64,000 nt of DNA, from assembly GCF_013407955.1 (NCBI RefSeq), contig NZ_JACCBU010000001.1, positions 5,704,001-5,768,000 on the forward strand, read 5' to 3'. Shown piece by piece: positions 16,333 to 25,954 of this stretch. Positions within the stretch are counted from its first letter, which is position 1; each line of letters starts with the position of its first letter. The stretch is from Microlunatus parietis (GTDB taxonomy: Bacteria; Actinomycetota; Actinomycetes; Propionibacteriales; Propionibacteriaceae). The notes below the pieces were generated by a model that did not search any database, was not told the DNA's origin, and saw nothing but the letters and a program-made list of their open reading frames with translations. A program made the translations under genes and the position numbers.

Positions 16333-17687
16333 ACCCGTTCGATCTGATCCCGTACGGCGTGATCGTCCTGGTCGCGATCTTGGTCGTCGTGGTGATCGTC
16401 CGCACGGTGCGGCGGGCCGTGCGCGCCTTCCAGCAGCGGGCGCGCCGCAGCACCGGGGCCGGGTCCCGGTTCGGGTTCGGTGTCGCGGTGGCGTTCGCTT
16501 TGGTGGTGGCCGGGATCGGCGGTGTGACGTCGTTCGAGGCGGTCTCTGCCGCGTTCGGGTCGCCGTTGGTGCCGCTGGTTGCGGACGGCATGATCATCGC
16601 CTGCACCGCGCTGCGGTTGGCGGCGATGAGTCGTGGCTGGACGATCCCGGGCGCGATGTTTACGACCTACGTGTTCATTGTCGGGTCGATCGTGATCAAC
16701 GCCGCGAGTGTGGAGGGGTGGGCGGCCAAGCTCGGTCACGCCCTGGCCCCGCTCGCTTACGCGATCATCGTGGAGATGCTGGCGCACCTGCTGCGGCAGC
16801 ACATGGGCCTCATTCAGCCTCGGCAGGAGCGCCGTTTGTCGGCGTTGATGTCGGCCCGTTGGTCCGTACTGACGTGGCTGACGTCGCCGGTGATCACGAC
16901 CCGGGTGTGGCTGCACCTGGCCCGGACCGGCGGTGACGATCCGGTCGCCGCACGGGCGTTGATGCAGCAGCTCGTCCGGGTCTCGTCCCGCTTGGCGGCG
17001 GTCTGTCCGACTCCGGCCGGGTGGCGGCCGATGCTCCGTGCCCGCGCGGCCCGGACTGCCGTCCTGCGCACGATCCGTGACGGGCTGCTGTCGGCCCGCG
17101 ATGTCGCCCTGCTGCTGCCCGACGACGACCGGCAACTCTCACCCGGTCAGTTGCTCGCCCGGCTCGACCGCGCCACGATCACCCTCCCCACCCCCGACCC
17201 GGCAATGGGCCGGGTGACCGGTGAGCCGCACCGGCCGGTGCACACCGCTGTTGCTGCACCGGTGCACCGCCCTGCTGCTGTGAGCGCTTCCGCCCCGGTG
17301 CAGCCGGGTGCTTCCGGTAGCGCTTCCGAGCCTGCTACGGCTGCCGCTGCCGTTCCCGCCCCGGCGGTGCAGCCGCCTGCTGTTGCCGAGGGCGCACCGC
17401 CCGACGGTGACGACGCCGCCCTGGTCGGCTGGCTGCACCGGCATGCCGCCGCCCACAACGACGGCGAACCGCTGTCTGCGCGCGCGGTGATGAAACTTCT
17501 GTCTTCCGGCTGGCCCCGCGCGAAGCGGATCCACGAACTCGCCGGTTGGAACGACACCACCGACACCGACCAGACCGCCGAGACCAAGACCGAGCCGAGA
17601 CAGCTCCAGTTGATCCCGAACACCAGCAAGTCAGAGCCGAACGAGCCGTCAGATTCCGAGCCTGAGCTTGAGGAGAGCCGAGCATGA
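16329..17687 (+). CDS. DUF2637 membrane protein, SpdB-like
   Basis: A 452-residue protein. The N-terminal 150 residues hold about four membrane helices with the DUF2637 pattern (GIGGVTSFEAVSAAF, then PLVADGMIIACTALRLAA). A cytoplasmic helical region is followed by a low-complexity Ala/Pro/Val linker with repeated VHxxVAAPVHRP-like units at about 300-360, then a C-terminal domain with a helix-turn-helix look (LSARAVMKLLSSGWPRAKRIHELAG). DUF2637 proteins recur in actinomycete plasmids and elements beside spread (Spd) genes. The inferred role is inner-membrane scaffold or spread function. A GGAGG ribosome binding site and ATGA overlap fix the start. Confidence 0.82.
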   Translation: MNPFDLIPYGVIVLVAILVVVVIVRTVRRAVRAFQQRARRSTGAGSRFGFGVAVAFALVVAGIGGVTSFEAVSAAFGSPLVPLVADGMIIACTALRLAAMSRGWTIPGAMFTTYVFIVGSIVINAASVEGWAAKLGHALAPLAYAIIVEMLAHLLRQHMGLIQPRQERRLSALMSARWSVLTWLTSPVITTRVWLHLARTGGDDPVAARALMQQLVRVSSRLAAVCPTPAGWRPMLRARAARTAVLRTIRDGLLSARDVALLLPDDDRQLSPGQLLARLDRATITLPTPDPAMGRVTGEPHRPVHTAVAAPVHRPAAVSASAPVQPGASGSASEPATAAAAVPAPAVQPPAVAEGAPPDGDDAALVGWLHRHAAAHNDGEPLSARAVMKLLSSGWPRAKRIHELAGWNDTTDTDQTAETKTEPRQLQLIPNTSKSEPNEPSDSEPELEESRA

Positions 17688-17851
17688 CCAGCCACTCCAG
17701 CACGAATCAAGTTTCCGATTTCCATGGCCCGATTCAGGTAGCCAGCGATGTCCAGATGAGCGCACGAGACCCACAAGATTTTCAGTACACACCTTGGCAT
17801 CACGATCAGATGGGCCGCCTGGCGGCGGGGGCGGCGGTGGCCGGATGCTGA
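17684..17851 (+). CDS. Small ORF between DUF2637 and relaxase genes (55 aa)
   Basis: This ORF starts in an ATGA overlap with the DUF2637 stop and ends 7 bp inside the relaxase start (ATGCTGA), so it continues the coupled chain and could deliver ribosomes to the relaxase start. The peptide (MTSHSSTNQVSDFHGPIQVA and onward) is polar with a short Ala/Gly-rich end and matches nothing I know. Its base composition is clearly less GC-rich than its neighbours. It may be a real small protein or only a translational relay. Confidence 0.42.
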   Translation: MTSHSSTNQVSDFHGPIQVASDVQMSARDPQDFQYTPWHHDQMGRLAAGAAVAGC

Positions 17852-20800
17852 CCGTCAACTCAGGCCACAGCGCCTCGTACCTGACCGACGCGATCGCCAC
17901 CGGCCGGGAGAACTACTACACCGGCGCCGTGACCGAGGGCGAACCGCCAGGCCGCTGGCAGGGCGCCGGCGCTGCCCTGCTCGGCCTGTCCGGCGAGGTC
18001 GACGCGCAGGACATGCAGGCCCTGTATGAGCGGTTCCTGGACCCGCGTGCCGACGGGTTCGACGACCCGGAGAAGTGGGGCGAGGTCGACACTCTCGGCC
18101 ACCAGGGTCGCCACTATCCGACCGAGCACGAGATTTATGCGGCTGCACTGGAGCGCGAGCCCGGTGCAGACGCCGAACGCCGCGCCGCACTGCGGATCGA
18201 GGCGGGGCAGAAGGCCCGCAAGAACGTCGCCTTCCACGACGCCACGTTTAGCGTGCAGAAGAGCGTCACCGTGCTACATACTGCTTTCGAAGCGCAAGCA
18301 GTGCAGGCGCAGAAGCGGCTCGACGACGCCCTGGCCGCACTGGCCGTAGCCGAGCAGGACGCGGCCGGTGCGGCGGTGCAGGCGGCCGGTGCACCGGTGC
18401 AGGCGGTGCACGGTGTGCAGCCGTTGGAGGCGGCGGTGCGCCGGGCGCGGCGTGAGGTCGAATCCTGGGCCGCCTACCGGACGGCGGTGGAGGATGCGAT
18501 CTGGGCCGGGAACAATGCCGCGCTCGACTATCTGTCGGAGAAGGCCGGCTATGCCCGGGTCGGGCACCACGGCGGTCCGGCTGGTCGGTGGGCGGACGCG
18601 CACGACTGGGTCGTGGCGAGCTTCTTCCAGCACGACTCGCGGAACCACGATCCGCAGCTGCACATTCACAACGCGATCCTGAACCGGGTTCCGGGATCGG
18701 ACGGGAAGTGGCGCACGCTCGACTCCCGCGCCCTGCACAAGTACAAGGGCAGCGCGGGCGCGGTCGCCGAGCGGGTCATGGAACAGCACCTGACCCGCGC
18801 GCTCGGCGTCCAGTTCGCGACCCGCCCGGACGGCGCGGCCCGCGAGATCGTCGGGATCGACCAGTCGGTGATGGACCTGTTCTCGTCACGGAAGACCGCG
18901 ATCGGGAAGAAGGCCGGCGAACTGGTCGCCGCGTTCGAGAGCAAGTTCGGCCGGGCGCCGAACGCGTTGGAGCTGAACCGGCTGAAGCAACAGGCCACGC
19001 TCGCGACCCGGCGGGCGAAGTCGCACGACGGCGAGACCGTCGCCGAACGGCTCGACCGGTGGGACCAGCAGCTTCGAGCCGAGGTCGCCGGCGGCCTCGC
19101 GGCAGTCGCCGATCAGGCCCTCGCGGCCCGCACCGAACAGCCTGCCGGCGGCGGGGAATGGACCGAGACGGCGGTGCTGCAGGCCGCGCTCGCCCGGGTG
19201 CACGAGACCCGGGCCTCCTGGAACGAGTCGGACCTGACCCGGGCGATCAGTGACAGCCTGCCCGACCACCTCGGGAACCTGCAGCCCGGCGAGATCACCG
19301 AGCTTCTCGTCCGGCTCACCCAAGACGGCGTCAAGCTCGCCACACCGTTGGAGCCGGAACGTCCCGGCGAGGCCGTGCTGCCCGACGAGCTACGGCTCGC
19401 GAACGGCGCCTCGTCCTATCAGGCGCCCGGCGGCCGGGTCTACGCCACTCCCGGCCACCTGCACACCGAGAAGCTGCTCCACGCCGCCGACCGGTCGACC
19501 GACCGGCGCGCCCTCGACCCGGCCACGGCGCGGACCGTGATCGCCACGGTCGCCGAGCAGGGGACCGAGTTGGGTGCCGACCAGGCGGCCGCGATCACCG
19601 GAATCCTGACCTCCGGTGCCCGGATCGAAACGCTGATCGGCCCGGCCGGGACCGGTAAGAGCTTCCTCCTCGGTACCCTCGCGAACGCGTGGGAAGACCC
19701 CGCCCTGTGGGGCGGGGAGCGGCGTCGGGTTGTCGGGCTGGCGACCGCGCAGATCGCCACCGACGTCCTGGCCGCCGAGGGGCTCACCGCGCGGAACACG
19801 ACCCAGTGGCTCGGCATGCAGGACCGGATCGCCGCCGGCGACGCCCGGCCGGAGGAACGCGCCTGGGCACTCTCCGCCGGCGACCTGGTCGTAGTCGACG
19901 AGTCCGGCATGGCCGACACGGCCGCGCTGGCCCGGATCCACGCCTACGCCGAGCAGGCCCGCGCGAAACTCCTGCTGGTCGGTGATCACCGCCAGCTTTC
20001 GGCCGTCGGCGCCGCCGGCGGCATGGACCTCGCCGCCGCGACCGGACCCCGGTACGAACTGACCGAAACTAGGAGGTTCGCCGAGGACTGGGAGGGCCCG
20101 GCGTCGTTGCGGCTGCGTGAGCACGACACCTCTGTGCTGGGCGAGTATCACCGGCAGGGCCGGTTGCTCGACGGCGGCGCAGTCGAGCAGACCGAGCAGG
20201 CCGCCGGCCGGGCGTGGCTGGCCGACACCCTGGAAGAGCGCCGGTCGCTGCTGATCGTGGACAGCAACGAGCAGGCCGCCCGGCTGTCTGGTGACCTCCG
20301 GGCCCGGCTCGTTGATCTTGGCCGGGTCGACGACACCCGCACCGTCCAGCTCGGCCTCCAAGGGCTGTTCGCCGGTGCCGGCGACGTCGTGCAGGCCCGG
20401 GAGAACGCGTGGCACCTGGCCGGCTATGCCGGTAACCGGCGGGCGCCGCGGAACCGGGACGAGTTCAAGATCACCGACGTGCACGACGACGGGTCGATCA
20501 CCTGCGCCCCGATCGACCGGGACACCGGCCGACCGGTCGACGGGGAGACGATGCGGCTGCCGGCCGACTACGTCGCCGACAAGCTCGCCCTCGGCTACGC
20601 CTACACCGTCCACGCGGTGCAAGGCGTCACCGTCGACACCACCCACTCCGTGGTCAGCGCTCGAACGGGAGCGGACGCGCTCTATGTCGGGATGAGCCGC
20701 GGCCGGCACGCCAACACCGCCCACGTTGTCACCCTCGACCGGCCCGACCAGGCCCAGACCGGCGAGGTGCTGGAGGCGGTCCACCGCGACCCGCAAGCCG

Positions 20801-22362
20801 TGCTCGCGACCGTCCTGGAGACCGACGAGCCCGAACTGTCCGCCCTCGCCCACGCCGCCGAGGCCGCCGACGAGAACGCGGCGATCCGCACACCCGGCGA
20901 GCTGTTCGCCGACGCCTGCGAGATCGCGATCGCCGGCCGCACCGAACGATGGCTCGACGAACTCGTCCAAGCCGGCACCCTCACCGAAGGGCAGCGGGCG
21001 ACAATCGCCGCCGAGGACGGCGCCGCCACCCTCACCCGGCTGCTACGCCGGGTCGAGATCGCCGGCCACGACCCCCGCGCCGCCCTGGTCGACGCCGTCG
21101 AACGGCGCGACCTCGACGACGCCCGGCAGATCACCAACGTCCTCCACTCCCGGATCACCGACCACACCACGACCCTCGATCCGACCGGTGACGGCTACGG
21201 CGATTGGATTCCGGCGATCGAGGACGCCCAGTGGAGTGCTTACCTGCAGCAGCTTGCGGGTGACGCGGATGCACGACAGACGGAACTCGGCAGGGCTCTT
21301 GCGGCGGCCCCTCCCCAGTGGGCGATTGAGTCACTGGGCCCCGTGCCCGAGGACAAAGATGCGCAGGAGCAGTGGCTCGACAACGTCGGCAAGGTTGCGG
21401 CGCACCGTGAGCTGACTGGGTATGAGGATCCGGCAGAGGCGTTGGGCCCCGCGCCGAAGCCGGGACAGGTGGAGGCGTACGCCTCGTGGCATGCGGCGTG
21501 GCGAGCGTTGGGTCGGCCGGTCGCGGACCGGGCCGAGGCCGAAATGAGCACGGGCCAGTTGCGGGTCCGGATCGCCGCCTACGAGCGGGAGAAGACGTGG
21601 GCGCCGTCCTATGTGGCCGACCAGCTCGCGGCGACCCGTCAGACCGCCGAACAGCGACGTAACGATGCCGCCCTGCTGAACGCGCAGGCCGACGCCGCCA
21701 CGGACCGGGCGGAACGGGACCGGCTGCTCGATGAGGCCGGCGACGCTGCGGCCCTCGCTGAAGCGTTGGAGGCGCAGTCGGCCGAGCTGGCGGTCGCGGA
21801 CGAGGCCCGCGCCGCCTGGTACGCGCACACGGCGGAGACACGGGCGGCGGCCGAGCGGGCCGCGGCCGAGCTGCCGACCCGCGAGGACGCAGCTTTGGAC
21901 GAGGAGCCGGTGACGGCCGAGGAGTGGCTCGCCGCCCGCCGCGAAGCCGATGCCGCTGAGGATCCGCACCGCGAGATCACCGGCGAGCACGAACTCGCCG
22001 ATACCGAACAGGCCCGGGACCAAGACCTGGCCGCGGTCCGGCCCGAGCCGGTCGAGGTCGAGCCGGTCGCCGACCCGGTGCCCGACATTCGGGCCGAGAC
22101 CGAGGGTGCGGTCGAGGTCGAGGACGTACTGCGGGTCCCGTCGGCGGAGGAGTCCGCGGCGGCGGTGCGTAACGCGCAGCGGGCGATCGTCGAGATCCGC
22201 CACCGCCAGACCGTCGAGGAGCAGCGGGCCGCCGACGAACAGGAGGCCGAGCGGGACGACGAACTCGCCCGCTGGCACACCGACTACACCGACCAGCCGG
22301 CCGACAGCCGTTCCGCCGTTCGGCAGGACGACGACGGTCCGGCGCTCGAACTTTCGCACTAA
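17845..22362 (+). CDS. MobF-family relaxase with TraA/RecD-like helicase
   Basis: Nicks at oriT and pilots the cut strand. The start at ATG 17845 places the catalytic tyrosines at Y24-Y25 (GRENYYTG). The metal-binding His motif is H268-D-P-x-L-H273-x-H275. The helicase half has Walker A GPAGTGKS (599-606), Walker B VVVDES (Asp-Glu 685-686), motif III GDHRQLSAVGAAG, and late motifs YAYTVHAVQG and YVGMSRGRH, so both activities look intact. The length of 1505 residues is normal for MobF proteins. An Ala/Val/Gln-rich insert lies at about 170-195. The last 75 residues share a module with the next gene's product. It is the last strictly overlapping gene of the operon. Confidence 0.93.
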   Translation: MLTVNSGHSASYLTDAIATGRENYYTGAVTEGEPPGRWQGAGAALLGLSGEVDAQDMQALYERFLDPRADGFDDPEKWGEVDTLGHQGRHYPTEHEIYAAALEREPGADAERRAALRIEAGQKARKNVAFHDATFSVQKSVTVLHTAFEAQAVQAQKRLDDALAALAVAEQDAAGAAVQAAGAPVQAVHGVQPLEAAVRRARREVESWAAYRTAVEDAIWAGNNAALDYLSEKAGYARVGHHGGPAGRWADAHDWVVASFFQHDSRNHDPQLHIHNAILNRVPGSDGKWRTLDSRALHKYKGSAGAVAERVMEQHLTRALGVQFATRPDGAAREIVGIDQSVMDLFSSRKTAIGKKAGELVAAFESKFGRAPNALELNRLKQQATLATRRAKSHDGETVAERLDRWDQQLRAEVAGGLAAVADQALAARTEQPAGGGEWTETAVLQAALARVHETRASWNESDLTRAISDSLPDHLGNLQPGEITELLVRLTQDGVKLATPLEPERPGEAVLPDELRLANGASSYQAPGGRVYATPGHLHTEKLLHAADRSTDRRALDPATARTVIATVAEQGTELGADQAAAITGILTSGARIETLIGPAGTGKSFLLGTLANAWEDPALWGGERRRVVGLATAQIATDVLAAEGLTARNTTQWLGMQDRIAAGDARPEERAWALSAGDLVVVDESGMADTAALARIHAYAEQARAKLLLVGDHRQLSAVGAAGGMDLAAATGPRYELTETRRFAEDWEGPASLRLREHDTSVLGEYHRQGRLLDGGAVEQTEQAAGRAWLADTLEERRSLLIVDSNEQAARLSGDLRARLVDLGRVDDTRTVQLGLQGLFAGAGDVVQARENAWHLAGYAGNRRAPRNRDEFKITDVHDDGSITCAPIDRDTGRPVDGETMRLPADYVADKLALGYAYTVHAVQGVTVDTTHSVVSARTGADALYVGMSRGRHANTAHVVTLDRPDQAQTGEVLEAVHRDPQAVLATVLETDEPELSALAHAAEAADENAAIRTPGELFADACEIAIAGRTERWLDELVQAGTLTEGQRATIAAEDGAATLTRLLRRVEIAGHDPRAALVDAVERRDLDDARQITNVLHSRITDHTTTLDPTGDGYGDWIPAIEDAQWSAYLQQLAGDADARQTELGRALAAAPPQWAIESLGPVPEDKDAQEQWLDNVGKVAAHRELTGYEDPAEALGPAPKPGQVEAYASWHAAWRALGRPVADRAEAEMSTGQLRVRIAAYEREKTWAPSYVADQLAATRQTAEQRRNDAALLNAQADAATDRAERDRLLDEAGDAAALAEALEAQSAELAVADEARAAWYAHTAETRAAAERAAAELPTREDAALDEEPVTAEEWLAARREADAAEDPHREITGEHELADTEQARDQDLAAVRPEPVEVEPVADPVPDIRAETEGAVEVEDVLRVPSAEESAAAVRNAQRAIVEIRHRQTVEEQRAADEQEAERDDELARWHTDYTDQPADSRSAVRQDDDGPALELSH

Positions 22363-22390
22363 CTAACCAACACCACGGAAGGAAATGATC

Positions 22391-25300
22391 ATGACCGACA
22401 CCACCAACGACCCGACCGATCCGCTCGAGATCGCGCGGAGGATCGTCGCCCGTGAAGAACAGCACCGCCAGAGCGTGTATGAGGCCGACCTGGCCATGGC
22501 TGACCTGAGCGAGGTCGTTTCGGAGGAGGAGTACGAGCAGGCCTACGACGCCTACCGGCGGCGGCTGGATCAGGCTGAACGACGGCTCCAGGAGCAGGCC
22601 CAGAAGGATCTCGCCACCAGCGTCACGCCGGACCAGCCAGCGCCCGCAGCCGATCGAGGGAACCGCGACCAGTCGGGTTACCGGCTGGCTACCGATGCTG
22701 AGGCCATGGCCGGGATCCTGGCCGCTGTCGAGGCCGGTGAAATGAGCGTGTATGTATCGGAGAAGGAGACGCGGGCTGAGCTTGCGGCGGCGTTGGCCGA
22801 TGTGCACGAGGCGATGGCCCGGGCGGCGGCGGTCGAGAAGGCTGGCCGGGTCGGGGCCGGCTACGAAGCGGTGACCTCGCCGTTTGAATGGCGGCTCTGG
22901 CGAACGATGACCCACGCCATCGCCGCCGTCGACCGGATGATCGAGTTGGACCCAGCCCTGGATCATCCGATCCTGGCCAACGTCAAGGTCGGCGACGACC
23001 GGACCGCCGAGGTCGCAGAGCTGGACGACACCGAGCGGGACGCGCTGCTCGTGCCGGCTCACGTTGCGGCCGGGAAGGCTGCCGAGCGGGCGCAGGTGTT
23101 GTTGGACCGGCTGACCGCCGACTACGGCCACACCGAGCAGGAAGAGGCGGTGTGGGCGGAGGTGGACGAGCGGCTGGACCGGATCGCCGGGACGCTCCGG
23201 GTCAACTCCGGCGAGCTGGCGTGGCCCGCTTTCCGCGCCATGGTCCGGACCGACTGGGAGCACGAGGCCGCGGAGCGCGCCGAGCTGGCCGCCACCTACG
23301 ACCAGCTCTCTGCCGCTGGGCGGGCCGAGGCGTTGAGCCTCGGTATCGCCGGCCACGACGCCGCCGCCAACGCCGAGCGGCGTGATCTGGCCCAGCGGCT
23401 GCAGGTCGAGCACAGCCAACGCAACAAGGCCTATTTCACCGGCCAGACCGCCGAACGACCGATCAGCCCACCGTTCGGGCTCCGACTGATCGTCAAGCAC
23501 GAAGGCGACCTCGCCGCCGTAATCGCCGACGACGCGATCAACGGTGACCTGATCACCGCCCTCACCTTGGCCTCGCCCGGCGAGGAGCGTGACCGCGGCT
23601 GGTCGCCGCGACCGGACGACCTCGACCGGCTCGCCGAGGAACGCGGCCGGCTCGCCGACCAGCTCGGCCTTGAATCCCAGGACACGGCAGAGGCTGGCGA
23701 GGAGTACTCCGCCGCGGACCGGCTTGAAGCCCACGCCCTGGAGCCCGTCAGCCAGGAGGGGAGGGATCGGTTGGTGGCAACCCCGTACGGCCCCGGCCGG
23801 ATCGAGGAGGCGTTCTACGGCTACGGCCTGGACGCGGACGCGTCGACGCCGGTTGAGGGCTACCGAGTTGTGGTCGCTGCGAGCGGCGCAGAGAAGTTGA
23901 TCAAGGCCGAGCATGTCTCGACAGACCCTGCCGAGATCGCGAAGTCCGGCCTTCAGGCCCGGTACTCGGACGGGTCACCGGTCCGCGTCACCGCTGACGG
24001 GTTGATCTTGGCCGAGGACGAGGTGTGCAACGACGATTGGGATCGGGACTACTGGTACCGGATCCCGCAACGCAACACCGACGCCCGGCAAACCCTGGCG
24101 GCGTCCCTGTTCGAGGCCGACACCGCCCTCGGCCGGGCCGAGGAGATCGAAGACCAACTCCGGGAAGCCGCCGGGTATGACGAAGTGAACTCGGAGTTCG
24201 CCCTGGACATCGACTTCGCCCGCGGTGACGTGCAGCGAGCCATCGCTGAACAACGCCTGATCGAAGGAACCCCTGGAGCGACGGCCCAGGCCTCCGCTGA
24301 AGCCGACGCCGCCGGCGACCAGCGGCCGGCCATCGACACGGCCGCGGCTGCCGAGCGGGCTGTTACCGCTCCGGCTGTGGACTCCGAGTTGGGTGAGGGT
24401 GGGCACAGTCTCGGCGCGCACCGTGACGCCGATACTGCGCTGAGCCGGGCCCGGTCGGCATTCGACCTCCTGCGGGGCACCGATGACGCCTACGCCGAAT
24501 GGGACCGCACCGACGCCACACCGACCAACGTTGACCTGCTGGGCGAGCTAATCGGGTCGGCGCAGGCGATGACGCGGTCCAACCTGGACGATCTCCAGAC
24601 GCCCGGTATCGACGACCGGATCAGGGCCGACTGGAAAGACCAGGACGAAGCGACCCTGGGCCTCGCACCGGAATATGCCGACGATGCCCGCTTCGACGAC
24701 GACTCGTGGTGGAGTGAGCCCGACGCTGAGGCTGCGGCCGAGATTGACCGGCTGCTTGCCGTCGTTAGTCGTGGCGAGGGCGCCCAGCATCGGCGGGAAG
24801 CTATGCCGCCAGACGCTCCAAACCATGACCCGTGGCGTGATCTTCGCACCGCACCCGCCGCGAACGCCGGTGACTCCACCGCAACCCCGACCGCCGAACA
24901 TCACGACGGCGGCCAGGATGTCGACGACGACGCGGTGGACACCGGCGCGGTTGACGCCGTGCATGTGCCGGCCACGATCTCGGACCAGGCGCAGGTGATC
25001 TTGTCGTCGGACGAGATCCGCCTGGTTCGTGGGCTTCTGTCCGGCTACCGGGCCCGCGAGTTGGCCCAGGTGGAGAACGACGAGGACGGCGAGTTCGACT
25101 ACTACGACCGTGAGGTGTTCTACGAGAATGCCCACCGGGCCGAGCTCATCGAGAACCGGCTCGCCGCGGCCGACCTGGAGCTGCGCGAGGCGCGCGCTGA
25201 GGCGATCGCTGAATCGCACAAGTCCGGGCCGAGCAAGGACCTCATTCGACGCTTGGAACAGATAGCTGCTGCCGCTCGATCCGAAGGCGATGTGGTGCGG

Positions 25301-25708
25301 GCGGAAGGCACGGAGGCGGTGCTCTCCGATCTGCATGCGGGGTACCCGTCCGAGGTTGCCTATGAGCGGTCACGCGAACGGGATCTCGCAGCTCCAGGAG
25401 GAGACCGGGATCCGAGGCCGGCGGGCAACTCGGCTGATCATCCCGCCCAGGACGTAGCGCCGGACTTTGAGCGGCAGCCGTTGGACGAGCCACCGGACGA
25501 AACCGCTGTGGCGGTACACCGGGCCGGGCAGGCCGTGCACGATCTGCAGCAGCGCCAGACCGAGGACCACCGCAGGACCGCCGCGGAGCGGGCCCGACAC
25601 GACGAGGACCTCGTCCGGTGGCATCAACAAGATCAACAACAGCACGCCGCCATCGAGCGCACGGACAGCCAGCCGGTGCTGGACCGCGCTGATTACGACG
25701 ACCGTTAG
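22391..25708 (+). CDS. Large acidic coiled-coil protein sharing a C-terminal module with the relaxase
   Basis: A protein of 1105 residues with no recognised domain. It is highly charged (Asp/Glu/Arg/Ala) and mostly helical, with long coiled-coil segments. Similar blocks beginning D-T-A-L-x-R-A occur twice (near 575 and 680). A short beta-rich insert (VATPYGPGRIEEAFYGYG) sits near 460. The C-terminal segment A-V-H-D-L-Q-Q-R-Q-T ending in DLVRWH aligns with the relaxase tail (I-V-E-I-R-H-R-Q-T ending in ELARWH). ATG 22391 is chosen over 22385 for its spacing from GGAAGG. Following the relaxase by 28 bp, it may bind the same partner, for example the coupling protein, or be co-transferred. This is inference. 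Confidence 0.78.
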   Translation: MTDTTNDPTDPLEIARRIVAREEQHRQSVYEADLAMADLSEVVSEEEYEQAYDAYRRRLDQAERRLQEQAQKDLATSVTPDQPAPAADRGNRDQSGYRLATDAEAMAGILAAVEAGEMSVYVSEKETRAELAAALADVHEAMARAAAVEKAGRVGAGYEAVTSPFEWRLWRTMTHAIAAVDRMIELDPALDHPILANVKVGDDRTAEVAELDDTERDALLVPAHVAAGKAAERAQVLLDRLTADYGHTEQEEAVWAEVDERLDRIAGTLRVNSGELAWPAFRAMVRTDWEHEAAERAELAATYDQLSAAGRAEALSLGIAGHDAAANAERRDLAQRLQVEHSQRNKAYFTGQTAERPISPPFGLRLIVKHEGDLAAVIADDAINGDLITALTLASPGEERDRGWSPRPDDLDRLAEERGRLADQLGLESQDTAEAGEEYSAADRLEAHALEPVSQEGRDRLVATPYGPGRIEEAFYGYGLDADASTPVEGYRVVVAASGAEKLIKAEHVSTDPAEIAKSGLQARYSDGSPVRVTADGLILAEDEVCNDDWDRDYWYRIPQRNTDARQTLAASLFEADTALGRAEEIEDQLREAAGYDEVNSEFALDIDFARGDVQRAIAEQRLIEGTPGATAQASAEADAAGDQRPAIDTAAAAERAVTAPAVDSELGEGGHSLGAHRDADTALSRARSAFDLLRGTDDAYAEWDRTDATPTNVDLLGELIGSAQAMTRSNLDDLQTPGIDDRIRADWKDQDEATLGLAPEYADDARFDDDSWWSEPDAEAAAEIDRLLAVVSRGEGAQHRREAMPPDAPNHDPWRDLRTAPAANAGDSTATPTAEHHDGGQDVDDDAVDTGAVDAVHVPATISDQAQVILSSDEIRLVRGLLSGYRARELAQVENDEDGEFDYYDREVFYENAHRAELIENRLAAADLELREARAEAIAESHKSGPSKDLIRRLEQIAAAARSEGDVVRAEGTEAVLSDLHAGYPSEVAYERSRERDLAAPGGDRDPRPAGNSADHPAQDVAPDFERQPLDEPPDETAVAVHRAGQAVHDLQQRQTEDHRRTAAERARHDEDLVRWHQQDQQQHAAIERTDSQPVLDRADYDDR

Positions 25709-25808
25709 TCGAGCCGGGCGGCTGCCGGGCCCGGCCTGGTGCCCACCGCCCTGCGGGCGGGAAAGAGGGTGCCTGGCCGGGTCCGGTGGCCTGGTGCCAG
25801 CCCGGCCC

Positions 25809-25924
25809 CTCCAACCTCAATCAGGGTCCGTGAGGTTCTCGCCTGACGGACGTCGGCGCTCGCAAGCTCGCTTATTTCCTAGTCCGCCAAACGAGAACCT
25901 CACGGACCCTGATTGACCTTGGAG
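25809..25924. repeat. Very large inverted repeat, candidate oriT or terminator
   Basis: Arms 25809-25841 and 25892-25924 pair at 31 of 33 positions, with an uninterrupted 25-bp core (25817-25841 with 25892-25916) and a 50-nt loop. The loop holds a direct repeat GCTCGC-AA-GCTCGC and a weak inner stem (ACGGAC/GTCCGC). It is the main feature of the 311-bp gene-free stretch 25709-26019, which also holds the palindrome GCCGGGCCCGGC and a second hairpin. A position just after the relaxase block suits an origin of transfer. A strong terminator or a MITE-like insertion are alternatives; no target duplication is evident. Confidence 0.72.
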
Positions 25925-25954
25925 CCTCTACCGGGCCGGCATGCGACAGCAGTC

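Noticed and set aside
19390-20970. 526-codon minus-strand frame inside the relaxase gene
   Set aside because: Helicase motifs of the relaxase lie on the plus strand across this stretch.
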